Shown one piece after another: positions 7,649 through 16,533 of a stretch of DNA of 64,000 nucleotides. Origin of the DNA: Sphingomonas sp. AR_OL41 (lineage in GTDB: Bacteria; Pseudomonadota; Alphaproteobacteria; Sphingomonadales; Sphingomonadaceae); assembly GCF_029911635.1 (NCBI RefSeq), contig NZ_JARYTI010000004.1, positions 1-64,000 of the forward strand, given 5' to 3'. The position numbers and the translations under genes are program-made. How positions within the stretch are numbered: the first letter of the stretch is position 1; each line of letters begins with the position of its first letter. A model generated the notes under the pieces. It made no database searches. It was not told where the DNA came from and saw only the letters and a list, made by a program, of their open reading frames with translations.

Positions 7649-8543
7649 GGGCGGCTTGCCGACCGAGCAACGCCGCCACGGCGACGTGAAGATCGCCGTG
7701 AGCATCGCGGAGAAGGTGCTCCGCCTGATCGCGGTGCGCGCCCATCGCGATGAGCACGCCCGGCTTGATCTCCAGCCCCGCCCGTTCGAGGGCGGCGCCA
7801 GCGTCCTCGTCGCTAACACCGGCGATGTCGCGGATCATCGCCTGACCACGCTGGAGCAGCTTGTCGTTGGACACGCGCATGTTCACCATCATCCCCCGGT
7901 AAACAAGACCACAGCGCAGCATCGTCGTTGTCGAAAGCATATTCAAGACGGCTTTCTGCGCGGTCCCGGCCTTCATCCGCGTCGACCCCGCGACGATCTC
8001 GCTCCCGGTGACGATCGCGATGGCATGCTCAGCCGCACTCAGGAGCGGCGTATCGGCATTGTTGGAGATCCCGATGGTGAGCGCCCCGACCGAGCGCGCC
8101 GCGTCGATGGCAGCGATCGTGAACGGCGTTCGTCCACTGGCGGCGACGCCGATGACCACATCTTCGGCCCCGACCGCCGTCGCGGCGATGCGCGCGCGCG
8201 CGCCATCGGCATCGTCCTCCGCGCGTTCGGCACTCTTCGTCAAGGCGTCGAGACCGCCCGCCATCAGAAAGACGAGCCGTTCCTGCGGCCAATTGTAGGT
8301 CGGGAACAGTTCGACTCCGTCCTGCACGGCGATCCGGCCGGACGTGCCCGCTCCGACATAAACCAGGCGGCCGCCGTGCCGGAGCCGGTCGCCCGCCGCG
8401 TCGGCCGCGTCGGCGATGGCACGCACCTGGCCGTGGATGGCGGCGACGGCTGCGAGCTGCCCCTCGAGCATCGCCTCGACGGCATGTTCGCTCGGCCAGC
8501 GATCGAGGTCGACGAAACGTGGATCGACGGTTTCGGTGCTCAT
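7641..8543 (-). CDS. murQ: N-acetylmuramic acid 6-phosphate etherase
   Basis: 300 residues, the normal length for MurQ. The enzyme cleaves the lactyl ether of MurNAc-6-P to give GlcNAc-6-P and D-lactate in the cytosol. The SIS fold is clear: VYVGAGTSGRIAVQDGVELFPTYN at ~61-84 is the phosphosugar-binding signature, and GVAASGRTPFTIAAID and GSEIVAGSTRMKAGTAQK follow in the order seen in MurQ. It sits 1 bp from the end of the symporter gene and overlaps the regulator, in one operon with AnmK upstream. Its two products explain the neighbouring genes: GlcNAc-6-P goes to NagA, and D-lactate probably to the FAD-linked dehydrogenase at 13080-14456. Confidence 0.95.
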   Translation of the reverse strand: MSTETVDPRFVDLDRWPSEHAVEAMLEGQLAAVAAIHGQVRAIADAADAAGDRLRHGGRLVYVGAGTSGRIAVQDGVELFPTYNWPQERLVFLMAGGLDALTKSAERAEDDADGARARIAATAVGAEDVVIGVAASGRTPFTIAAIDAARSVGALTIGISNNADTPLLSAAEHAIAIVTGSEIVAGSTRMKAGTAQKAVLNMLSTTTMLRCGLVYRGMMVNMRVSNDKLLQRGQAMIRDIAGVSDEDAGAALERAGLEIKPGVLIAMGAHRDQAEHLLRDAHGDLHVAVAALLGRQAAHA

Positions 8544-8544
8544 C

Positions 8545-10113
8545 TCATACTCCGGAGTCTTGGGTCGGTGAGCGGACCGGTCCTGCCGGCGCTACACACA
8601 CGAGGAATGCCACAGCCGTGCCGAGGCAGAGCTGATAGGGAAAGGATAGCGCGCACAGGACCGTCGGCAGGCCGATAGCATGGGCGACGGCAGGCTGGAC
8701 GAAGACCACCGTGACGAACCCGGCGATCAGCGCCGCGATCACAGATCCGGTCGAGCCGCGTTTCGTGAACACGGCCGTGAAGTAGACGCCGAGCAGCCCG
8801 GCATAGGCGAACACCATCACGCCGAGCGCGAACTCCAGCAGCGGCAGATCGGTATAGCGCTGCCAGTAGAAGGACAGCACCGCCATCAGGAACATGGCGA
8901 TGCCGACCCCAGCCATGCCGACACGGCCGGCGACGACGAAGTGCTTCTCGCTCGCGCCACCGCTGCGCTCCCGCCACGGACGATAGAAGTCCTGGATCAT
9001 CACCGAGGACATGGCGTTTAGCGCCGAATTCGTAGTCGCAACGGCAGCGGCGATGACACCTATCGTGACGAGCCCGCGCAAGCCCGGCGGCACCTCGGTC
9101 AGGATGTAGTGCATGAAGATGTTGATCTTCTGGCCGCCGAAAGTGCTCGCCGCCGCCGCGACCGGGCCGCCCATCAGGTCGGGCCGGTTGTAGTGGATGT
9201 GGAGCAGCAGTCCGATCGTAACGAAGACGAAGATCACCGGAACCGTCGCCACTACAGACAGATACAGACTTCGCGCGCCCGTCTTCGCATCGCGACTGGC
9301 GAGCAGACGCTGCGTCGTGTCCTGATCGAGGCCGTTGTTGGCGATGTAGAGCAGCGACACGCCGGTCACGATCGCCAGCAGGGTGAACGGTTTGGAGGGG
9401 TCGAGCGAGAGATCGAACAGGCGCAGCTTGTCGATGCCCGACGGCGCGTGCCGCAACGCTTCGACAATCTCCCCAGTGGAGGCAGGGATCGACCAGCGCA
9501 GATAGACCAGCACCGCGATCGCCGCGCCCAAGTAGATCACGAACTGGACGAGGTCGTTCCACAGGACCGATTTCAGCCCGCCGTGGAAGGTGAACAGAAA
9601 GCTCGCGACCATCAGGGCGGCCGCCGCGGCAACGATGCTGGCCGCATCGACCCGCGACGCGGTGACCATCGCGATGGCAATCGCCGCAAGGTAGACGCGG
9701 GCACCGCCCGCAAGCACGCGGCCGACCAGGAAAGTGCCACCCGCCCAGCGCGTCGCACGGGCATCGAAGCGGGCGGTCAGCAGCTCATAGGCGGTCGTCG
9801 CCTTCATCGCGTAGAAGCGCGGGATCAGCACGCGCGCGACGAACACCGCGCCGATCAGCCCGCCGAGATTGCTTCCGAGATAGGTGTAGTCGCCGCGATA
9901 CCCGTAATCCGGACCGCCGAGGAAGGTCGCGGCCGACTGCGTCGCCGACAGCACCGAGACCGCGGCAAGCCATGCCGGGACGGTGCCGCCGGCGAGGAAA
10001 TAGTCCCGCGCCGTCTCGGTCTTGCGCGGCATGAAGAACCAGCCGGCGGCGAACAGCACCGCGACATAGCACCCCATGACGACCCAGTCGGCCGCCTCGA
10101 ACGGCGTCGTCAT
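8545..10113 (-). CDS. Sodium:solute symporter (SSS family)
   Basis: 522 residues with about 13 hydrophobic segments. The N-terminus WVVMGCYVAVLFAAGW, the FFLAGGTVPAWLAAVSVLSATQSAATFLGGP region (after a KTETARDY linker) and the GLDQDTTQRLLASRDAKTGARSL stretch are characteristic of the SSS/SGLT family. Members couple sodium entry to uptake of sugars and similar solutes across the inner membrane. Lying between murQ and the TonB receptor gene, it probably carries MurNAc, anhydro-MurNAc or GlcNAc from periplasm to cytosol; the substrate is inferred from context. The ATG at 10113 is the first in frame with a normal membrane-protein start. Confidence 0.9.
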   Translation of the reverse strand: MTTPFEAADWVVMGCYVAVLFAAGWFFMPRKTETARDYFLAGGTVPAWLAAVSVLSATQSAATFLGGPDYGYRGDYTYLGSNLGGLIGAVFVARVLIPRFYAMKATTAYELLTARFDARATRWAGGTFLVGRVLAGGARVYLAAIAIAMVTASRVDAASIVAAAAALMVASFLFTFHGGLKSVLWNDLVQFVIYLGAAIAVLVYLRWSIPASTGEIVEALRHAPSGIDKLRLFDLSLDPSKPFTLLAIVTGVSLLYIANNGLDQDTTQRLLASRDAKTGARSLYLSVVATVPVIFVFVTIGLLLHIHYNRPDLMGGPVAAAASTFGGQKINIFMHYILTEVPPGLRGLVTIGVIAAAVATTNSALNAMSSVMIQDFYRPWRERSGGASEKHFVVAGRVGMAGVGIAMFLMAVLSFYWQRYTDLPLLEFALGVMVFAYAGLLGVYFTAVFTKRGSTGSVIAALIAGFVTVVFVQPAVAHAIGLPTVLCALSFPYQLCLGTAVAFLVCVAPAGPVRSPTQDSGV

Positions 10114-10197
10114 GCCCTCACGTCCCTATTGATCCATCGGCCCAACATCAGCCCCCGGCGTCAGCCCTAAGTGAGGCACTGACCAAGGTATTCGCGA

Positions 10198-10221
10198 GGA
10201 CCCGCCGACGCCGACGGGTCC
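10198..10221 (-). terminator. Hairpin downstream of the TonB receptor gene
   Basis: GGACCCG (10198-10204) pairs with CGGGTCC (10215-10221) around a 10-nt loop, 16 bp past the receptor stop codon. There is no T-run, so it may end or stabilise the transcript and could limit read-through into the symporter gene. Confidence 0.4.
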
Positions 10222-10237
10222 CCGCATCGAGCCTGCC

Positions 10238-12976
10238 TCAGAACTTGCTCGTGAGCGAGAGCGCGAAGGTCCGCCCCGTCACGTCGTAGGTGTCGAGGAA
10301 GGTGTTGAACACGCCGCCAGCGAAATAGGGCGGATCCTTGTCGAACAGATTGTGGATCCCCGCCGTCACGGTCACCTTCTTGAACAGCCGGTAGGACGCC
10401 GACAGATCGAAGATATTCTGGGCGGACAACCGGTCGGTCGCACCCGCCGCACTATTGCGGACACTGCCGATGCGCTGCCAGTTGAACTGGATGCTGCCAC
10501 GATCGAACAAGGCGGTGACCGATGCGTCGTGCCGATAGTCGGGCTGCACCAGCGTGGTCGCATCGCTCGAGCAGGTCGCCCCGAAAGTGCCCCTGCACTG
10601 GATCGTCGCCACCGTCGGGTTGGACTGGATCGTGTAGCTGGTGACGATGTTCGCCTGGTAGGAGAACCGCAGACCCTGGCCCGGCAGCCACCCGCCGCGC
10701 AGCGTGTAGTTGACGCCGATGTCGATGCCCTGCTGGACGATCCGACCGAGGTTCTGGTTGTTGACGAACGCATCCTGGAAGCGGCCACTCGCGTTGCGCG
10801 TCACCAGTGCGCACAGCGGATTGTCGGCCGTCGGATTGGTGATGTAGCAGCTCGTGATGGCGTTGATCGGCTGGATCACGCCGACCGCGCCGCGCAGGTT
10901 CAATTCGTAATAGTCGACGGTCGCGGTCAGCCCCGGGATGAAGGTCGGCGTCAGGACCGTTCCGACCGTCTTGGTGCGGCCCACTTCCGGCTGGATGTTC
11001 GGGTTGCCGCCGAAGAAGTAGCTGCCCTGCAGATAGCTCGGATCGAACGAGTTGAGCGATCCGACGGCGGGCGCACCGAAGCGTTGGCACTGCGCCACGT
11101 TGCCAGTGCCGAGCACGCACGGGTCGCCGCCATAGCGCGGCGTCAGACGGGCGACGGTGATGAGGTTGTTGAACGGAAGCGACGACGTGCTGGCCGCGAA
11201 TTCCCCGAAGTTCGGGGTGCGGATGACGCGCTGGATCGTGCCGCGGAAGCGGATGTTGCTGTCGACCGCCCAGTTGACCTCGGCCTTCCAGGTGTCCTGC
11301 CCGCCGAACCGGTCATATTCGGAATGGCGATAGGCCCCGCCGACGTCGAGCTGCTTGAAGACGTAGAACTTGTCCTTGAGCAGCGGCACGAGCAGTTCGC
11401 CGTAGACCTCCTTGACGTCGAACTGCGATGCGTAGGCACCCTGCGTTCCCTGGCGGAACGTGTTGCCCGTCAGCAGCGCGCTGTCCTGCACGATCTTCGC
11501 CGTCTCCTTGCGGTATTCGACGCCGACCGAGAAGCCGACCGGCCCCGCAGGAAGCGAGAACAGGTCGGCAGACGTGCCGCTCAACGTCGCCGCCGCGACG
11601 AACTGGTCGCGGGTGCGGTTGTAGCCGTTGATCGTCGTGCCGAGCACGGCCAGGCCCGCCTGGTTGGGACCGAAGATGTTCACGGTGTTGGCGATCGCCG
11701 CGAAGTTGTTCACGCCGGCCGCGTTGGTCACCAGTCCGTCGCCATAGATCGGTGTGGTCTCATGCGAGCGGCCATATTGCGCATAGACGTTATACTTGAT
11801 GGCATCCGTCACGGCGCCGCGGGCACCGAGCTGGAACTGCGCAGTGTCCCTCTCCGTGCGATAGGTGTTCAGACCGAGCTCGGCGAGCGAACGCGAGACG
11901 CCGACCTGCGCGACGCCGCCGACGAACGTCAGCTGGTTGCGGATGTCGTTGGTCAGGAACGGATTGGTCGCATTGATGCCGACCGTCTGCGCGATGACGG
12001 GCGGGTTAGGCCCCGGCGTGCCCGACTCCTCGGTGCGGGCGTTGGTATAGAGGGCACGCCCGTAGAGCTCGAGACCCGGCGTCACCTCGTAGTTGAACAG
12101 CGCCGCGAGGTTGTAGCGCTTCAGTGGCACGATCAGCGGATATTGCGCACTGATGTTCGACGTCGCAGGCGGCGTCAGCGTGAAGGCACCCGTTGCGTCA
12201 TAGCCGAACTTACGACCGCTCGCGATGTCGGTGAACACGCCGCCGACGTTCGGTATCACCGAATTCGGGGTGATCGCCCAGTCTCGGGTGCCGGACCTGA
12301 CCAGATCGCGCTGCGTGTAGTCGCCCGCGATCACGATGTGGCCGCGGTCACCGAGGCGTGCGCCGAACATCAGAGATCCGCCATACTCAGCGCCGCCATG
12401 CTGCGACACACGGCCGGTGGCCGACACCTGGCCGCCCTCGAAGTCGTCGTTGAGGATGAAGTTCACGACGCCAGCAACCGCGTCGGCGCCGTAGACCGCG
12501 GCCGCGCCGCCGGTCAGCACGTCGACGCGCTTGATCAACGAAGCGGGGATGGCGTTCACGTCGACCGAGTTGCGGAAGCTGAAAGGCACCGCACGCGTGC
12601 TGTCGATCAGGACGAGCGAACGGCTCTGGCCGAAGTTGCGCAAGTCGAGCACCTGCGCGCCGAACGAGTCGCTGCCCTGCGCGGACTGGCGGACGCCACC
12701 GGCGAGCTGCGGCAGCCTGGTGGAGAAGTCCTCGACGGTTAGCGCCTGCTGGAGCTTGATGTCCTCGGCGGTCGTGGAGGCCACCGGGCTGGTCGAGGTG
12801 AGCCCCGTGCGCGGAATGCGCGATCCGGTCACGACGATGTCGGTGGCCGGATCGGCGGGCGGTGCGGCCTGCGGATCGGGTGTTCCGCTGGTCTGCGCGA
12901 AAGCCGTGGTCGGCATCAAGGCAAGGCAGAGCGCGAGCGTCGCCAATGCCACCCCATTGCGGTGCGTCTGTGTCAT
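10238..12976 (-). CDS. TonB-dependent outer-membrane receptor
   Basis: 912 residues. A signal peptide (ALATLALCLALMPTTAFAQ) is followed by the plug: the TonB-box-like DIVVTGSRIPRTG, then IKRVDVLTGGAAAVYGADAVAGVVNFIL, typical of Caulobacter/sphingomonad TonB receptors with ligands such as oligosaccharides. The long C-terminal barrel ends in FALSLTSKF, with the aromatic last residue required for barrel assembly. It should bring peptidoglycan-derived or chitin-type sugars through the outer membrane for the adjoining symporter. The ATG at 12976 was chosen because it gives the signal peptide and has GGGGAG upstream; an in-frame extension reaching 13216 would lie inside the next gene. Confidence 0.92.
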   Translation of the reverse strand: MTQTHRNGVALATLALCLALMPTTAFAQTSGTPDPQAAPPADPATDIVVTGSRIPRTGLTSTSPVASTTAEDIKLQQALTVEDFSTRLPQLAGGVRQSAQGSDSFGAQVLDLRNFGQSRSLVLIDSTRAVPFSFRNSVDVNAIPASLIKRVDVLTGGAAAVYGADAVAGVVNFILNDDFEGGQVSATGRVSQHGGAEYGGSLMFGARLGDRGHIVIAGDYTQRDLVRSGTRDWAITPNSVIPNVGGVFTDIASGRKFGYDATGAFTLTPPATSNISAQYPLIVPLKRYNLAALFNYEVTPGLELYGRALYTNARTEESGTPGPNPPVIAQTVGINATNPFLTNDIRNQLTFVGGVAQVGVSRSLAELGLNTYRTERDTAQFQLGARGAVTDAIKYNVYAQYGRSHETTPIYGDGLVTNAAGVNNFAAIANTVNIFGPNQAGLAVLGTTINGYNRTRDQFVAAATLSGTSADLFSLPAGPVGFSVGVEYRKETAKIVQDSALLTGNTFRQGTQGAYASQFDVKEVYGELLVPLLKDKFYVFKQLDVGGAYRHSEYDRFGGQDTWKAEVNWAVDSNIRFRGTIQRVIRTPNFGEFAASTSSLPFNNLITVARLTPRYGGDPCVLGTGNVAQCQRFGAPAVGSLNSFDPSYLQGSYFFGGNPNIQPEVGRTKTVGTVLTPTFIPGLTATVDYYELNLRGAVGVIQPINAITSCYITNPTADNPLCALVTRNASGRFQDAFVNNQNLGRIVQQGIDIGVNYTLRGGWLPGQGLRFSYQANIVTSYTIQSNPTVATIQCRGTFGATCSSDATTLVQPDYRHDASVTALFDRGSIQFNWQRIGSVRNSAAGATDRLSAQNIFDLSASYRLFKKVTVTAGIHNLFDKDPPYFAGGVFNTFLDTYDVTGRTFALSLTSKF

Positions 12977-13029
12977 TCCCCATTCTCCCCTAGCGAGCTT
13001 TTCGATACCAAAGTTCAAGCTATAACCAT

Positions 13030-13051
13030 ACCAATAGAACACCAATGCAGA
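13030..13051. promoter_or_regulatory. Putative amino-sugar regulator site before the receptor gene
   Basis: Two ACCAAT-type elements 11 bp apart (ACCAAT, then ACCAATGCAGA) lie 54 bp upstream of the TonB receptor start. The 22-bp block matches 16467-16488 at 17 of 22 positions. Read on the other strand it is a TGGT-N7-TGGT direct repeat. The GntR/HutC regulator at 6914-7648 is the likely binder; this is inferred. Confidence 0.45.
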
Positions 13052-13079
13052 TCGTTGTAAAGAGGCGGTCGCATTTCCG

Positions 13080-14456
13080 TCACAGAAACATCTTTCCCGG
13101 ATTGAGAAGTCCTGCCGGATCGACCGCGCGCTTGAGGCTCCGCATGAGTTCGACGGCATCGGCTCCATGCTCTGCGACGAGCGCCTCACGCTTGCCGATG
13201 CCAATCCCGTGCTCACCGGTGCATGTGCCGCCGACCGACAGCGCGAAGGCGATCATCTGTTCGTTGACGCGCTTCGCCGTCGCCCAGCTCTCGACGTCGT
13301 CGGGCTGCAGCACGAAGAACACATGGTAGTTGCCGTCGCCGACATGGCCCAGGATCGGCGCCACCAGCCCCGCCGCGTCGATCGCGGCGCGCGCGCCCTC
13401 GATCGCCTCGGCCAGTCGCGAGATGGGCACGCAGATGTCGGTCGACCACGTCACTGCCCCCGGCACCAGCGCGCGCGCCGCCGGCAGCGCCGCGTGGCGG
13501 GCACGCCACAGCACACGCCGCTCGTCCGCGTCGGCCGACATGACAAGCGTGCCGCCACCCGCCGCCTCGCCGAGTGCCGCGATCATCGCCTGCTGTTCGG
13601 CGACGACCAGCGGAGAACCATGCAATTCCACGAACAACGTCGGCTGCTCCGGCAGATCGAGCTTAGCATAGGCGTTGCAGGCACGGATCGCGACCGGGTC
13701 CAGCAGCTCGATCCGCGCGACGGCGATGCCGGACTGGATCGTCGCTATCACCGTATCCACGGCACCGCCGAGCGTCTCGAACGGCCAGACCCCGGACAGG
13801 ATCGTCTCGGGGATGCCGTGCAGCCGGACCGTCGCCTCGACCACGATGCCGAGCGTCCCCTCGGAGCCCGTGAAGAGATACGTCAGATCATATCCGGCCG
13901 AGGACTTTCGCGCGCGGGTCCCGGTCGAGATCAGGCGGCCGTCCGGCAATACCACTTTCAGTCCAAGCACGTTGTCGCGCATCGTGCCGTAGCGCACGGC
14001 GTTCGTGCCGGATGCGCGGGTCGCGATCATGCCGCCGATCGTCGCATTCGCGCCGGGATCGACCGAGAAGAACAGGCCGGTGCTGCGCAGTTCGGTGTTC
14101 AGCCCCTCGCGCGTCACGCCCGGCTCCACGACGCACAGCATATCCGCGGCAGCGACCTCGATCACCCGGTCCATGCCGGAAAGATCGACCGACAGCGCCC
14201 CCGCGACGGCACCGGAATTGCCCTCGAGCGAGGTGCCGACGCCCAACGGCACGATTGGCACGCCAGCGCGTGCCGCCGCCACCATCACCTGCTGCACCTC
14301 AGGTATGGTGTGCGGCTGGACCACGACGTCGGGCATGATCGCCTGGTGGTGCCCTTCGGAGATCATGAACTGAGCGCGTCTCGATTCGCTGGTCACCCAG
14401 CGCTCACCGAAGATAGCCGACAGCCCGGTGCCGAGCGCCGCGAGTGCAGAGCTCAT
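13080..14456 (-). CDS. FAD-linked oxidoreductase, probably D-lactate dehydrogenase
   Basis: 458 residues. The N-terminal FAD-binding type-4 (PCMH) domain shows TIPEVQQVMVAAARAGVPIVPLG, then GTSLEGNSGAVAGALSVDLS and VEPGVTREGLN. The C-terminal domain ends with the family's CTGEHGIGIGKREAL motif and the RSLKRAVDPAGLLNPGKMF tail. This is the GlcD/D-lactate dehydrogenase (cytochrome) family, which oxidises D-2-hydroxy acids and passes electrons to the respiratory chain. The substrate is inferred: MurQ, encoded in the same cluster, releases D-lactate. Its start overlaps the stop of anmK by 4 bp, so the two are translationally coupled. Confidence 0.88.
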   Translation of the reverse strand: MSSALAALGTGLSAIFGERWVTSESRRAQFMISEGHHQAIMPDVVVQPHTIPEVQQVMVAAARAGVPIVPLGVGTSLEGNSGAVAGALSVDLSGMDRVIEVAAADMLCVVEPGVTREGLNTELRSTGLFFSVDPGANATIGGMIATRASGTNAVRYGTMRDNVLGLKVVLPDGRLISTGTRARKSSAGYDLTYLFTGSEGTLGIVVEATVRLHGIPETILSGVWPFETLGGAVDTVIATIQSGIAVARIELLDPVAIRACNAYAKLDLPEQPTLFVELHGSPLVVAEQQAMIAALGEAAGGGTLVMSADADERRVLWRARHAALPAARALVPGAVTWSTDICVPISRLAEAIEGARAAIDAAGLVAPILGHVGDGNYHVFFVLQPDDVESWATAKRVNEQMIAFALSVGGTCTGEHGIGIGKREALVAEHGADAVELMRSLKRAVDPAGLLNPGKMFL

Positions 14457-15559
14457 GCGGCGACCCTCTCGCTATCGGAAGGGTCGAAGCGTCGGCCCCC
14501 GGTCATCGGAGCGGCGACGCCGGTCGTGCCGGGGAAGGTGATCGGCAGACCGCGGACCGAGCGCGCGGCAAGGAACGCCATCGCCTCCGCTTCGACGAAA
14601 TCACCGCGCAGGCCGAAGTCGTCGATGCTCCGGACATCGCCGATCCGTTCGCGCAAGGAACGCATCAGGGTCGGGTTGTGCCGCCCCCCGCCGCAGACCA
14701 GCCAGAGGTCGGGAGCTTCCGGGAGCTGAGCGGAGGCCAAATGCAGCGCCTCCACCGTGAATGCCGTCAGCGTCGCGGCCGCGTCGGGTGTCGACAGGTC
14801 GGCCACGGCGTCCATCGGGAAGTCATAGCGATCGAGCGCCTTGGGTCCGCGTCGAGTGAAATAGTCCGAGTCCAGCAATGTGGCGAGCGCGCCAGCGTCG
14901 ACTTTTCCGCTCGCCGCCAATCGTCCTCCATCGTCATACCGCCCCACGCCGCGCGACTGCACCAGCAGGTCGATCATACCGTTTGCAGGGCCGGTGTCGA
15001 ACGCCACGACGTCGCCGCCCTGGCCGAGCCAGGTGAGGTTGGCGACGCCGCCAAGGTTCAGGAATGCGACCGGTCGCGCGACACCGATCCCCTCGGCAAG
15101 CGCCGCATGATAGGCGGGGACGAGCGGGGCGCCCTGCCCGCCCGCGTCGAGATCGGCTTGGCGCATGTGCGCGATCACCGGCACGCCGAGCGCGTCCGCG
15201 ATGGCCGCCGGATTCCCGAGTTGGATCGTCAGTCGACGTTCCGGGCGATGCAGGACCGTCTGACCATGGAACCCGACGAGATCGATCGCGCCCGAGACCT
15301 CGTTCAGCACGCTTGCGGCCGCCGCGAGATGCGCTTCGATCGCCGCCGCCTCGGCGGCGCGGCTAGGCACGTGCCGTTCGCCAGCGCGGTCGGCGCGCAC
15401 GACCGCTTCGGTCTCCGACACGAGGACGGCGCGCTGTTGGTCGGTGAAGGGCAGCAGCACCGCAGGGCCAAAGGCGTGGATCCGCTCACCGTCGGTTTCG
15501 AGGATCGCCGCATCGACGCCGTCCAGCGACGTCCCGCTCATGAACCCGAGAACACGCAT
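14453..15559 (-). CDS. anmK: Anhydro-N-acetylmuramic acid kinase
   Basis: 368 residues, the usual length. AnmK opens the 1,6-anhydro ring of anhydro-MurNAc and phosphorylates it to MurNAc-6-P, the MurQ substrate. The N-terminal GFMSGTSLDGVDAAI is the family signature. DLVGFHGQTVLHRP, VIAHMRQADLDAGGQGAPLVPAYH and FLNLGGVANLTW follow in the expected order, and the C-terminal half holds LWLVCGGGRHNPTLMRSL. It begins immediately next to the stop of the PP2C-like gene and overlaps the FAD-oxidoreductase gene by 4 bp, in the sugar operon. Confidence 0.95.
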   Translation of the reverse strand: MRVLGFMSGTSLDGVDAAILETDGERIHAFGPAVLLPFTDQQRAVLVSETEAVVRADRAGERHVPSRAAEAAAIEAHLAAAASVLNEVSGAIDLVGFHGQTVLHRPERRLTIQLGNPAAIADALGVPVIAHMRQADLDAGGQGAPLVPAYHAALAEGIGVARPVAFLNLGGVANLTWLGQGGDVVAFDTGPANGMIDLLVQSRGVGRYDDGGRLAASGKVDAGALATLLDSDYFTRRGPKALDRYDFPMDAVADLSTPDAAATLTAFTVEALHLASAQLPEAPDLWLVCGGGRHNPTLMRSLRERIGDVRSIDDFGLRGDFVEAEAMAFLAARSVRGLPITFPGTTGVAAPMTGGRRFDPSDSERVAA

Positions 15560-16417
15560 TCAACCCTCCACCCGATATTCGCACTGCGCGAAGCTGACGT
15601 CGTCGTGCAGCTTGATCCGCGGATATTTCGTCAGACTGCCCGAACCGCTCTCCAGGGCGCGAAGGCGGGCCAGTTGCGCGTCGAAATCCCGCTCCGCTTC
15701 GATCCCCAGCAGATCGGCGGCGTCCGCTACCCCGAACACCTCGATCAGACGAAGGAAGCCATCGCTCGCCAACGCAAAGCCGTCACCCGGCCTCGCCTCC
15801 AGCATCATCCGGTCGACATGGTCCGCTGCGGCCGGGTCGGTGCCCAGGATCCAGTAGCCACCCGGTTGGTTCATCAGCCGTCGCGTCTCTCGAAGATGCG
15901 GGAGCAGCGCCTGTTTGAGCGCGGTTGGATCGATCGCCGGGTTCGCCCGGCGCAGCTCCTCCGCCAGCGCGATCGACCGCCCCTCGAACGGCCCTAGCGC
16001 TGTTCCACCGAACAGCCTCGGCGATCCGTCTGCCGCAAGATAGGCCACCCGGCAGTCACCGAGCGTCGTCAGCTCGACGGCGTCGCCGATCTGGCGGACC
16101 ATCGCGAACGCAGCAGACGGGAGATCGGCGGGATCGGTTGCCCTGCGATGCGCCGCGCATTCGAACGCCGCAGAGCAGGTGGAAATGGTCTCCATCAGCA
16201 GGTCGCGGGTTCCGATGGCCGGCCGGTCGCGCAGGATGTCCCGGAGCACGACGTTGACCCGGTTGGCGAACCAGGCCGCATCACTGGCACCGAAGAGGAT
16301 CGGCTCGCCGACACCGGTCGCACCGTCGATCACCCAGACCGCGCCGCCGCAATGTCCGGCGACGTCCTCGTTCACGAGCCCCGCCCCTCGGGTGGCGGAG
16401 ACATTGACCTTCAACAT
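15560..16417 (-). CDS. PP2C-like protein phosphatase
   Basis: 285 residues with the PP2C order of motifs: RGAGLVNEDVAG near the start, VWVIDGATGVG (the metal-binding DG pair), LGDCRVAYLAADG in the middle, PGDGFALASDGFLRLIEVFG, and a final HDDVSFAQ (the DD metal site). PP2C enzymes are metal-dependent Ser/Thr phosphatases. It is the first gene of the leftward sugar operon, abutting anmK, and divergent from the deaminase gene. A phosphatase here is unusual, and its target is unknown. The ATG at 16417 starts the first conserved strand (MLKVNVSATRG). Confidence 0.75.
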   Translation of the reverse strand: MLKVNVSATRGAGLVNEDVAGHCGGAVWVIDGATGVGEPILFGASDAAWFANRVNVVLRDILRDRPAIGTRDLLMETISTCSAAFECAAHRRATDPADLPSAAFAMVRQIGDAVELTTLGDCRVAYLAADGSPRLFGGTALGPFEGRSIALAEELRRANPAIDPTALKQALLPHLRETRRLMNQPGGYWILGTDPAAADHVDRMMLEARPGDGFALASDGFLRLIEVFGVADAADLLGIEAERDFDAQLARLRALESGSGSLTKYPRIKLHDDVSFAQCEYRVEG

Positions 16418-16466
16418 CGAACTGCTCCTGTCCGCAGAAGACTGCCGCATCAACGAGTCGTATGCA

Positions 16467-16488
16467 ACCACTTTAATACCATTGCAGA
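16467..16488. promoter_or_regulatory. Putative amino-sugar regulator site in the divergent promoter region
   Basis: ACCACTTTAATACCATTGCA begins this block, which aligns with 13030-13051 at 17 of 22 positions, including the final TGCAGA. It sits between the leftward PP2C-anmK operon (50 bp) and the rightward deaminase-nagA operon (46 bp), so it can serve both. Binding by the cluster's GntR/HutC regulator is inferred. Confidence 0.45.
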
Positions 16489-16533
16489 ATACGCTTCATG
16501 CGGTATGTGTGGGCCGATAGAAAAGGGTCCAAG

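Noticed and set aside
10352..12742. 796-codon open frame opposite the TonB receptor gene
   Set aside because: Arg/Asp-rich antisense shadow of a GC-rich gene; no conserved motifs or ribosome site.
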